The notes under the pieces were generated by a model, which was not told the origin of the DNA, searched no databases, and saw only the letters and a program-made list of their open reading frames with translations. From NCBI GenBank assembly GCA_030063045.1, contig JAQSEB010000203.1, positions 186,001-250,000 on the forward strand: DNA of 64,000 bases. The letters are read 5' to 3'. Both the position numbers and the translations under genes were made by a program. Source of the stretch: Pratylenchus scribneri. Taxonomy: Eukaryota; Nematoda; Chromadorea; Rhabditida; Pratylenchidae. Shown here piece by piece: positions 55,226 through 64,000 of the stretch (within the stretch, counting starts at the first letter, position 1; each line of letters opens with the position of its first letter).

Positions 55226-56720
55226 TTTCTTTAAAGATTTTTATTAATTTGTGAACATCATTTTCAGCAATTAAACCTGATTATAGAATACAAATTTACT
55301 CAATTAATAATTCTCTTGATCTTAAAAAAGCATTTACGGTAACTATATTTTCAAGGTTTTCATTTTTTGCTTATCGGTTAAATTATGACCTAAAAATGAA
55401 AGATCTTCCATCTATCATTTCAGTTGTAATTCAAAAAAAAAATCGAATTTTTCTCGCAAAATTAAATTTTTTTGTTATTTAGGTTAAGGGTTGGAATCCG
55501 CTTAATCATTTTTTAAATTAATTCTTTTGAGTTTAATAAATCGGATAAAATTTTTGGATTTTGCTATGTATTTGATGAGGGAGAATTGATTTTGTGGAGC
55601 GCAGAAAAATTGATCACTCGTATATTGAATCCACTTGCTTGGATGGACACATTCAAATGGCCTGTTTTTTCCTCCTTATTTTGCGCAAATTTCCTTTATT
55701 TAACGTAATCCCACAAAAGGCAATGTTTAGTTTAATGGATGATTCAATTGCCCATCCATTCCTCTTTCCCCTCAATTTTAGGCCATTCCCATTTCCAAAA
55801 TTCCCTTTATTGATGTGCCAAGACTCAACAGGGTATTGAATGAATGCCTGTTTGATGGATTTTATAAGTATGATCAACCGTGAATGTAAATATAAAAAAT
55901 TTAACGAAGTAAAAATTCCTATCAAATGTTATAAAATTACTATTATTTGTAATTGAATTGAGAAAAAATTATACAAGAATTTCCAAATACGAGTAAAATG
56001 ATGGCATATTTCACAATTTCTTTGTAAATTTTACGGAAAATTATAAATTTAATATTTGCGTGAAATATAAATAATTTAAATTTGGAATTGATCTGCTGGG
56101 ATAAAAAAGTTTATATTAAATTGAATTTACTAAATTTATTTAAAATTGATGCATAAAATAAATAAATAAATAAAATGAAATTGGCTTCTAAAACAAATTA
56201 TGCATAAATTCAATTATATTTGTGATGATGTTCTCCTCGAATATATAAACATTCATTTGAATGCAAATGACACTTCGGGTCTCATTGATTTTGACAAGCC
56301 ATAGCACATCGCCAATTAACCTATTTAAATGCTAAATTGCATTTAATAGGCCCAAATATTACCTATCCATTGGTTTATTGGTCATCCAAAAATATGAACC
56401 AGAATTATGTTTCTGGTTTAAATTAAGAAAATCGTAGAATATGAGTAATTTAATATGGAGAATCCAAATTAAGTGTTTATTGCAGCCTAATGGGAAGTTT
56501 TTTAAACTTTAAAAAATGATGTGCATTAGTTGGATTTCTAATCTGGAATATAATAATAAAATGCAAATAAATTTTAAAGCGCGATAGTGTTTTCTCTAAC
56601 CGATCATTTTTTCATCAGTTCCATTTGTTCCTTCCATCCTTAATACATAACATCCCGCAAATTTTAAATTGATGGTTTAAAAAATTTTTCAATTTTAATT
56701 TATACGAAAATAAAATTCAG
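55226..56720. other. Intergenic, no gene seen
   Basis: A+T-rich. Contains the second copy of the cgtgaatgtaaa-type repeat (55870-55970, see 51280-51400) and a less A+T-rich 55590-55830 stretch with no convincing exon structure. Confidence 0.4.
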
Positions 56721-58496
56721 ATGCTGCAACAACAAATAGCATCTAACCAAAATTTGATGAAAAAATGATGATGCAAATGCAGAATTTAATGTTCCAACAA
56801 CAATTGGCAAAACAACTTGGGGGCGTTGGCCAAGTATTATAAATTTTTAAATAATTTCTTTTAATCAAAAATTAGTTTTTTTTTCATTAATTTTTCAAAA
56901 ATTTATGAAAAATTAATTAAAAATCTTCCAAATATAGATAAAAATAACCAAAGATGGCATAAAACACAAAAATATTGATGAATACTATATAAAAGTTCTT
57001 AAAAATTAACAAAAACATTCATAAAAACATCCTTTTAATTGGTATAAGCTGTTTTACGTGAGAAAAAAATAATGAAAATTCAATATAAATCTTCTTTCTA
57101 ATCATCCATACGTTAAACAGATACAGAAGGATTTCACTAATTCGGAATCGAAAATAGGGCGAAGTGTGGTTGAAAAGGGCGATGTGTTTAAAGGTAAAAA
57201 CATAAAAAATTCATTAAAAAATTTACAAAATGAGTTTACTAAAATTTATAATAATGGATTCTTTCTTTAGAATATTTTAATAACATCAAAAATGATTTAA
57301 TCAAATTGTCCAGAAAGTTATGCCGAAAAAAACTAAATCTGCCAATTTTAGTCTTTTTACCGCTTCTGTAATTCATAACTTGCATTTTCCAATCAAATTC
57401 GTCAATTTTTCTCTAATCAAAGCAATAAAATAAGGGATATAGAATGATAGTAAATTTGCTAAACTTTTAAGCTAAAATTCACTTGAAAAATTGATTTAAA
57501 AGGTAAGGTTCGATTGCCCAATTCGTTCCACTAAAATTAACATTTATAAAAAATAAAATTAATCTGGTTTTTTTTTGTTAAATTTTGATTAAATTAAAGG
57601 CCCTAATGCGTTTCAATTTCAACCACGTTTCATACGCGAAAAGCCTGAAGAAAAATACACCATCTTGAAACAATGAAATATACGGTCGATGGTGATCCAA
57701 AACAACGACAGTTCAAAATTGAATTGAAGTAACATTGTGGCAAATACATTAAAATTTCCCAGGTTTTACATTTAAAAAAAAATAAAATTTTATAAAATAT
57801 TCTAAAATTAAAGAATATCCAAACGGAAGAAGACAAGCGTTACTTTAACGAATTTCTTCTGCCAAAGTATGTGCCACTCGCTTGCTCAATGCAATGTATG
57901 CTTTAGAAGCTGAGTGGCCAGAAAAGTATGCGAAGGCAATTCGACAAAATAAGGTATGAAATCATTTCTTGGGTGGACAAAATCATGTTAACGCATTTAT
58001 TGTGAATGAAAATTTTGCCTTTTTGTTTTTTGGTAAGGAAGCAACCTATCTATCACCAATGATAAATGTTGGCATTGGGCTTACTAACAATTGCCATAAA
58101 CATAAATATCTTTGCTTATCAAGATGGGCATAAACATCGACCTTGAATTTACCATAATTGACATAAATTAGATTAATCAAATTATGAACTAAAATTCCAA
58201 TTTTATTAAAGCCAACAATGCTTTGCGAGAAATCGGTCAAAGGCTATTTTTACGACTACAAATTGGGAATCCATTTTTGCCCGAACAAACCATCTTTGGA
58301 CTTTCGAATGGAGGCAATGGATAGATTTGACGAAAGTGAAAATGCAAATAAATGGAAATTGCACGGACCAATCCCAATTGATGTGTTCTATTGGTTGAAG
58401 ACACAAACGGCCAAATTAGTAGACAAATACAAAGAAGAATTTGCTGATGAAGACAAAGATGAGGATGATTACGATTACGATGAGGAAGATGACTAA
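56721..58496 (+). pseudogene. Broken multi-exon gene, family unknown
   Basis: Exon-like segments in order: MLQQQIASNQNLMKK then, after a frame change at an A run (about 56760-56766), MQMQNLMFQQQLAKQLGG; IQKDFTNSESKIGRSVVEKG (57121, good splice sites); PNAFQFQPRFIREKPEEKY then a frame change, YTVDGDPKQRQFKIELK and a stop; TEEDKRYFNEFLLPKYVPL then a frame change, LLNAMYALEAEWPEKYAKA; and a long clean last exon from about 58212 (CEKSVKGYFYDYKLGIHFCP ... KLHGPIPIDVFYWLKTQTAK) with a very acidic end (DEDKDEDDYDYDEEDD) and stop at 58494-58496. At least three frame changes and one internal stop indicate a pseudogene, unless sequence errors explain them. The last exon may still be translated. Confidence 0.5.
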
Positions 58497-59100
58497 ATTA
58501 TAAATCAACAGAAGAAAATGATTTGATGACCTAAATAGGTCCAAGGTCTACCTACCATTAATGTTAATTTTTCTACAATTATTTCTTTAAGCATTTTGTA
58601 ATGTTAATTTAATTTAAATGGATAAATGGAAAAAAGGAATTATAAATTTTTTTATATTTGGATGAAATTGAAAACCATTTTCTCATAATAATTCAAATAA
58701 AACAATATTATAAAATAAAAATTTTTAACGTTGAATTTTACTCCAAAAAAAGATTCGCTTTGGTGCATTCTATATTCCCGAAAATTTATTATATCGAATT
58801 TCAATTTCAACAACACTTCCAGCAACACAGCGGGCTCGCCGACCTATTGGGTGCAACCAATGTAAAGAGATGTAGGCGTGTCTTAGTTGTTTAAACAGCA
58901 GGAAAAATACTAAAGTTCGAACCCGCTAACAGGACTGTAATTTTTTTCAAAAATTATTTTAAGAAAATAACTTTTTAAATCAATTTCTGATTATTTCGAA
59001 AGTGTATTTTATTGGTAAAATATTTTTCTCATCTAAGATTTTCATTTTTTTCCATGGTAATTTGGTGTTTTTTCGGTTATTAGATAATAAATGGTACTTT
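58497..59100. other. Intergenic, no gene seen
   Basis: A+T-rich spacer; a gttcgaacccgctaacagg stretch at 58915 recalls a tRNA T-arm (a similar one is at 42737) but no full tRNA cloverleaf could be folded around it. Confidence 0.35.
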
Positions 59101-59104
59101 TAAT

Positions 59105-59353
59105 TTCTGGATCGATCGCGCCGAGTGATAGCTCATTTGAAAGTGCCCGCCGAGCTGAGTCGAACTAGGGGTGGACTAAGTCCGAAAACCCCCCAGGGGT
59201 TGAGATACAGAGTGACGAAATTTGAAAAAGTGCTTGGTCCCCCCTATGGGTCGAGACTCGAAAATTTTTTTTGAAAATTTTTTCTATCAAATTATAGCTC
59301 AATCGACTCGACTCGATGAGTAGAATTCGAATCTGCCACCGATTTCGCATGAC
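59105..59353. mobile_element. Repeat-element remnant next to the ubiquitin fragment
   Basis: Contains gcttggtcccccctatgg, the motif shared by the elements at 20065 and 45681, and gactcgactcgatgag / ctgagtcga type inverted pieces. Boundaries are uncertain. It ends where the ubiquitin coding sequence begins, so it probably truncated that gene. Confidence 0.45.
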
Positions 59354-59538
59354 GGTGTACCTTCAGATCATCAGCGCTTAATGTTTGCGGGTAAATATAT
59401 TATCAAAATCAACAACATTTATTCGTTTTTTTTTATATATTTTTAGGCATTCAATTGGAAGATGGTCGTCGACTCAAAGACTACAATATTACTCACGAAT
59501 CAAATGTGCATTTAGTTATCCGTCTTCTTGGCTGTTAA
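59354..59538 (+). pseudogene. Truncated ubiquitin-like gene with altered tail
   Basis: Exons 59354-59390 and 59447-59538 join in phase 1 (donor gtaaat, acceptor ttttag) and encode residues of ubiquitin from about position 35 to the end: GVPSDHQRLMFAG then [19 protein letters not shown] and HLVIRLLGC, stop. The match to ubiquitin (GIPPDQQRLIFAG, QLEDGRTLSDYNIQKES, HLVLRLRGG) is unmistakable. The N-terminal 34 residues are missing, replaced by a repeat-element remnant. The C-terminus ends LLGC instead of LRGG, so it could not be conjugated in the normal way. Lys positions also differ (Lys48 lost). Probably a pseudogene, or the 3' exon pair of a diverged ubiquitin-like protein whose first exon is not seen. 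Confidence 0.75.
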
Positions 59539-59619
59539 AAGAAAAGGAATGAGATGAGGACAAAAAAACACTATATAATATCAACCATTTATATTATAAA
59601 TTAAATAATCTTTTTTTAA

Positions 59620-59890
59620 TCTGTTCTCACCCATTCTGATTTTTTGTGTTTCTGCCCAATTCTGATTTTTTGTGTTTTACCCAATTTTGATTTTTTGTGT
59701 TACTGCCCAATTCTGATTTTTTGTGTTACTGCCCAATTCTGATTTTTTGTGTTTCTGCCCAATTCTGATTTTTTGTGTTTCTGCCCAATTCTGATTTTTT
59801 CTGTTTTACCCAATTCTGATTTTTTGTGTTTCTGCCCAATTCTGATTTTTTCTGTTTTACCCAATTCTGATTTTTTGTGTTTCTGATGAA
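59620..59890. repeat. 22-24-bp minisatellite
   Basis: About twelve copies of a unit with cccaattctgattttttgtg plus tt or ttctg; the copies vary in gtgttact / gtgtttct / ctgtttta linkers. The minus strand has a Lys-rich artefact frame. Confidence 0.9.
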
Positions 59891-60126
59891 TGTTCTCATT
59901 CAATAATTTTTCTAGTAGAGAAGTAATATTAATGGACGAAATATTGTAAGTAAATATTCCTCGAGTCAAAAAAGGAAATTTTAGGCAGTGTGCTAGGAAT
60001 GTGGAGCATTCTTGTTATTTATTTGGTTGGGAAGAATGGGGAAATTGTGGCCTTTTATGCCCTTCCAACGCATCTGCAATTTGCCCCCATTCATCCACCA
60101 AATTCCCTCTTTCCCCATAATATTTG

Positions 60127-60225
60127 GTTAAATTACCCAAGTTTGAGGTACTTGGTGTTTCCTACCCTTTTCACTGAGTGGCTCGGAATAAATTTTGGAA
60201 TTGCATTGCCCAACATTGTTGGGTG
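60127..60225 (+). ncRNA. Spliced-leader (SL1-type) RNA gene
   Basis: Positions 60127-60148 match the 22-nt nematode SL1 leader with one difference (GGTTAAATTACCCAAG..., A instead of T at position 5) and end in TTTGAG immediately before a GT donor at 60149. CCAAGT in the leader can pair with ACTTGG at 60151-60156, placing the donor in a hairpin loop as in C. elegans SL RNA. Downstream is an Sm-binding-type sequence AAATTTTGG (60191-60199) and a 3' terminal hairpin (CCCAAC-att-GTTGGG, 60210-60224). Total about 99 nt, the normal size. The order leader, donor, Sm site, hairpin is diagnostic. An open reading frame covering this stretch is a coincidence. Confidence 0.88.
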
Positions 60226-60618
60226 ATGCTTAAAATCTAAATTTTTTAACAAATAAGTGCCGATTGGCGGATAAATGAATAATTGAACCAATCGCTTCGC
60301 GACTACTTACTTACCTATTATATTATTAGAAAATGGAATTGCATTGCCTATAAGGCAATTTCTACACCGACAACCGAGCCAAGCAGCATCTCTCTCTCCA
60401 TCGAAGCTCGATTGTCTAAAATGGTATTGATTACAAACTACAATATGTCTGCCTCTATATAAATTTTGGTCATCAGTAGACTGCTGTTACTTTAAATAAC
60501 CATTATTTTTTCGTTTCTTCTATTGTTTTTTTAACAAAATATGAAATTTATTCTGCAATTTTATTATATTAAATAAACAAATAGCAACAGATTGGAATTT
60601 TTAACATGTAATGCGAAT
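60226..60618. other. Spacer with a partial SL RNA repeat
   Basis: At 60340-60360 the phrase tggaattgcattgcc repeats part of the 3' half of the SL RNA gene, suggesting a decayed second copy. Otherwise no gene. Confidence 0.4.
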
Positions 60619-62804
60619 TTATGGCATCAAAATTGTTGTAGAGTCCGTTTTTCGCTTAATTTCTTCTTCCCACTCAATTCTTTGATTTTCACCGCCTTTT
60701 TCGTATCGAATAAGGTAATGCTCAATGCAATCGTTTTCTTCTTTTCTATAAAATTCGAGAATCTCTCCGTTCATTTCATTTTCCATTTTAAAATCCTCAA
60801 TTTCAAATCTATCAGATTCTTCCAACAAAAATATAAAATTTGATGGCTGAGAAGAATTTGAAAAATTCTAAAATAAATTAAATTAAAGGTCTTGTGAAAA
60901 TTTTCATTCCAAATTTAATAAAATTATGATTAACCCCAAAAACTGATACCTTTTTAATGTGCTCAATCATTTTCTTTCCGTGTTTTTTATCCAGAAACTC
61001 GATATGGAGTATTTTTGGTTTGCCATGCTCCCTTGGAATTGACAGCCATTTAATCAGCAAATTCATTTTTTTTCCGAAAAATTTTTGCAATATAAATAAA
61101 TAAATTTGACGCCATCCAAAAAAGTGGGAAAACTCTGGACAAAATATTCCAAATCATAGCAGAGTTCATCGTAAACTAAAAAAATTGATTGACTGGTGTC
61201 CTCCAGTAAAAAAGAAAAATTTAAAATATTTTATGGATAATTTTATACGTTGAATTTGAATCTATTCAACTTGGATTCAATATTTTGCCATCTTTCAAAT
61301 TAGAATTTTTGTTATTAAAAAGATTTTAGTTTTTGTGACATTTTTGAATTTTATAAATTTAAAAACAAATTTGAACGAAAATAATTAAAATATTTTCAAT
61401 TTTTAAGTTTCTTGTTTTTATTTTATAATTTTTATGTTTTTTTATCAAATTAGCAAATTGTTGGCTATCTAATGGTATTATTTTTATTTAAAAATGGTTT
61501 AGAATTGATGGAGTTATGCTTGAAAAAAACTTTGAAAATTAGAGGCAATTTAAATGGTTTTTTGGGTATAATTTCATTAATTTTGAACTAATTTAAATAA
61601 AATTAATATCATTTGATTGCCAACATCTGTTGTTTAATTTTTAAATATATCAAAATTAGTTCAATCCTTGATGATATAAATGGGGCTAATTTAGGTCTTA
61701 TCAGGTCCACCATTTAATTTTTCTTGTTAAATACTAATATTATCCCATGAAAAAATATCGAAAATTCAAATTTAGATTCGCACTATAAGTCCACCGAATT
61801 ACTCAATGAAAAATTGTTACTGATTTTTTAAAATTTTGATTATAACTATTTAATTATTTACAATTGTGGCTATCTTCTTCAATATGCAATTTATAAGTTT
61901 TCGGGGCAAGCAATTCCATCAACAAGTCAATTCTGCCAATTCCTGGATTATTACCGAATCCAATGCCAATGAATGGATATTTAGATATTATTGTAATGTC
62001 GTTGAGTAATGGAAGAATTTTTTGAACAAATTTCAATGCAGTTCCATCGAAGAACCTAGAATCTAAAATTGGAACTTTTAAAAATTCAAAAAATTAACTT
62101 GAATTTAATTTGCTCAATTCCAATGATGTATTCAGGCGGATTTATGCTCGCAAAGGGAATCAACTCTTTTCCATTTTTCAGAATGCTTCGCGAATTGCCC
62201 TCATCATCCCAGTCGTGTGAAAATTTTAATTTCTGAATTTTATGTGATTTTGCATTTTCATGCAATTTTGGCCAACAAAGAAGTTTGAATGTTTGGCTTG
62301 AGAAGCTCATTGAGGAATCGGCCATTTCAATTCGCTTAATCCATTCTAGAACTTCGAAAATGCCAATTTGGAATAAATCTAATATTATAAAATTAAAAAT
62401 TAATTTTTTTTCAATTTTACTTTTTTGCTGCCAATTTTGGTTTCTTAGAATCGAAATCGCTGGAACCTCCTCCCTCATGAGATCTTTTCATAGAATCCAA
62501 ATTTGAAATGGTAATGGTTGATTCGGCCGATTTTTCCTGCTTAAGTTGAAATATTTTAAAAAAATTTATTATTCTTAAATATTTTAAAAATAAACTTATA
62601 AATTAATTTCATATTTTTTCATTAAATTAATATCGGCAAGCTTACTTGGGGTTTTTCCGCTTTCAACATTTCATTTTCTTCCATCAATTTGTCAATTTGT
62701 TCTTTCATTTTTCCATTTAATTTCTTCAATTCAACATTTTCTCCTTCAACTTTGTCCAATTTTTCTTTTAGAATATTGGCCAGATTTGAATTCTCCTCGG
62801 ACAT
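60619..62804 (-). CDS. Coiled-coil plus F-box-associated (FTH-like) protein
   Basis: Exons start at 62804, with further coding around 62537-62425, 62378-62103, 62060-61863, 61176-60954 and 60870-60619. The N-terminus is a coiled coil (MSEENSNLANILKEKLDKVE, IDKLMEENEMLKAEKPQ). Next is a basic SKKPKLAAKK patch that may be a nuclear signal, then an F-box-like helix region (DLFQIGIFEVLEWIKRIEMA) and a long C-terminal region with LLIKWLSIPREHGKPKILHI, SDRFEIEDFKMENEMNGEIL and HYLIRYEKGGEN, like nematode FTH/F-box-associated domains. Intron 61177-61862 is long. Two one-base disagreements occur at A runs (about 62425-62430 and 61073-61080), each needing a shift to keep the frame. The family assignment is tentative. 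Confidence 0.6.
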
Positions 62805-63764
62805 TTTTTCAAATATTCAATATAAAAATTTATCGAAAGAATTGAATTAAAATTCAAAAAAAATATTTCTAAATTATATTCTAATTGAAAAGCAATTAAT
62901 TAAAAAATTAATTAAATGATAATTCATTAATTGAAAAATTCTACCATTCAAAAATAAATATTTATAAATTTGATGAATGAGAGGTTAAATGAAATGACGA
63001 ATTCTATTCATTGAATTTAAAACTGCATTTTCGTAGTCAACTTTTAATTTTAAATAGTCCAAAGTTGGGCATTGAATTGAAAAATTCAAAGACAAAGATC
63101 ATCATCATCACATTCATTCATGTGTATTTCTCTTTGTATATGAAGGGACAAAAATTAATTCAAATATTTTGCCTGAAACAATTTTCCCAAAGATTTTCAT
63201 CCTAAATTGCCTCCATCCACATCCATCCGCATTTTTGTCTCTTCAAATTGTAATAGTGAATAAGGCAGACTGATGAATTTTGCCTCAACCTGAATTTTTG
63301 ATGCTCTGAACTTTTTCCTTTTTATTTAATTTTTTGCACTATTGCCATTTTCTGAATAAGCCTATAGCAAAAAGACTTTGTTTCTTTTTTGATTGGCTGG
63401 GAAATTTTCATTAGTCAAAATAATTTTTGAATTAATTTTCCATTCGTTCTTTGACACAAAAATTTAGTTGAGGATTTGAATTTAAATTCTCTGCCTATGA
63501 AGAAGAATTGAAATGTATGAATGGAAGCAAAATTGTGCATTTTTCATTTATTTCTAATCTATTGCTGAGCAATTGGATGCAACAAATTTGGATTTGGTAT
63601 TTTTATTATCTTCCCATTCCATTTGAGTTAAATGATTTAACCAAATTTCATTTAAATTAATCTAATAAAAATAGAAAAATTCACAAAATAACTGAAAAAC
63701 GAATAAGTTTGTTAATTGTATAATTTTTAATTCTGCAACTTTTCCAGCATTTTATTATTTGCAG
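62805..63764. other. Intergenic, no complete gene seen
   Basis: A+T-rich. A short stretch at 63545-63655 (LSNWMQQIWIWYFYYLPIPF on the plus strand) might be an exon of the membrane protein that follows, but its splice sites are not clear. Confidence 0.35.
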
Positions 63765-64000
63765 CATAATTTAGCCTTATCCAATTTGTTATCCCTCCTA
63801 ATGTCGCCGCCGAAATTAAACCCATTTCTGTTTATATTAATTTTTCCCGTCGACATTATTCTCATATTTTCTGCCATTACATGGCTGATGATGAATGTGA
63901 TGTTTCGATTCATTCGTGGCATAATTTTCACCATCGATTTGGATGCCAAAAATAAAATTGACACTTGTCTTGAGCAAAATGTTGGACTGGAACATGAAAA
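63765..64000 (+). CDS. Membrane-protein exon, cut by the window end
   Basis: An open plus-strand frame after a good acceptor (tatttgcag, 63756-63764) continues to the window edge, 78 codons. It encodes HNLALSNLLSLLMSPPKLNP, a hydrophobic stretch (FLFILIFPVDIILIFSAIT) and VMFRFIRGIIFTIDLDAKNK with an acidic end. The opposite strand also has an open frame, but the hydrophobic segment and acceptor favour plus. Start and end exons are outside or not recognised; family unknown. Confidence 0.4.

Noticed and set aside
59700..59969. Lys-rich minus-strand frame with KHKKSELG repeats
   Set aside because: It is a translation of the 22-24-bp minisatellite with no splice sites or start context.
59990..60226. 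Hydrophobic 78-residue frame
   Set aside because: It covers the SL RNA gene, which explains the sequence better (leader, donor, Sm site, hairpin).
63755..63964. Minus-strand Met/Arg-rich frame at the right edge
   Set aside because: The plus strand has a splice acceptor and a clear hydrophobic segment that continues to the window end.

Overview
This is a eukaryotic, very A+T-rich window from a nematode, most likely a tylenchid plant parasite similar to Meloidogyne (the genus is inference). The signs are genes cut into small exons by 40-60 nt GT-AG introns, a spliced-leader RNA gene at 60127-60225 whose leader differs from C. elegans SL1 at one base, 3' splice sites placed just before start codons as expected for trans-splicing, and nematode-type families (SPRY, FTH-like F-box-associated, secreted small proteins). 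Gene models below were built by hand from reading frame, splice-site and intron-phase agreement; none was checked against a database.

Left part (1-13.4 kb). The window opens inside a Polinton/Maverick element (major capsid C-terminus, small membrane protein, adenain-like protease, plus strand). Then come minus-strand genes: a single-pass membrane protein (1422-2513), a protein made of two related repeats (3106-3953), and an Argonaute whose MID-PIWI exons (4657-6294) and N-terminal exons (12839-13435) are separated by a 6-kb 31-bp satellite (6281-12298). PAZ and the PIWI C-terminus are absent, and one splice acceptor lacks AG.

Middle (13.4-39 kb). A 2-kb element with GC-rich long inverted repeats (13765-15780), a small secreted protein, and a PGAM5 phosphatase (17416-20795) whose N-terminal exon appears to be interrupted by a 622-bp MITE with an 8-bp target duplication. 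Next is a pair of neighbouring paralogues that share the same coiled-coil N-terminus and the same 3' flank but carry different C-terminal domains: SPRY (21716-26746, with a 2.4-kb minisatellite intron) and RRM (27193-27945). Two CC-rich small proteins, an unrecognised coiled-coil gene, a secreted one-finger protein and a secreted Lys-rich/Cys-rich protein split by another MITE follow.

Right part (39-64 kb). An acidic DHNE-repeat protein; a phosphatidylinositol-phosphate kinase of 529 residues that starts with a signal peptide (40254-45102); a foldback element with terminal arrays; two convergent genes that combine a signal peptide with C2H2 zinc-finger exons that are all in phase 1 (48794-50574 plus, 51652-55225 minus); a multiply broken gene (56721-58496); a truncated ubiquitin with an altered C-terminus; the SL RNA gene; an F-box-associated (FTH-like) gene with a coiled-coil start (60619-62804); and the start of a membrane protein at the right edge.

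The strongest candidates for undescribed biology are the secreted PIP kinase, the signal-peptide zinc-finger cassette genes, the SPRY/RRM domain swap on one coiled-coil scaffold, and the satellite that repeats a 3' splice site about 195 times inside an Argonaute gene. Several genes carry one-base disagreements at poly-A runs, which may be consensus errors rather than real mutations.
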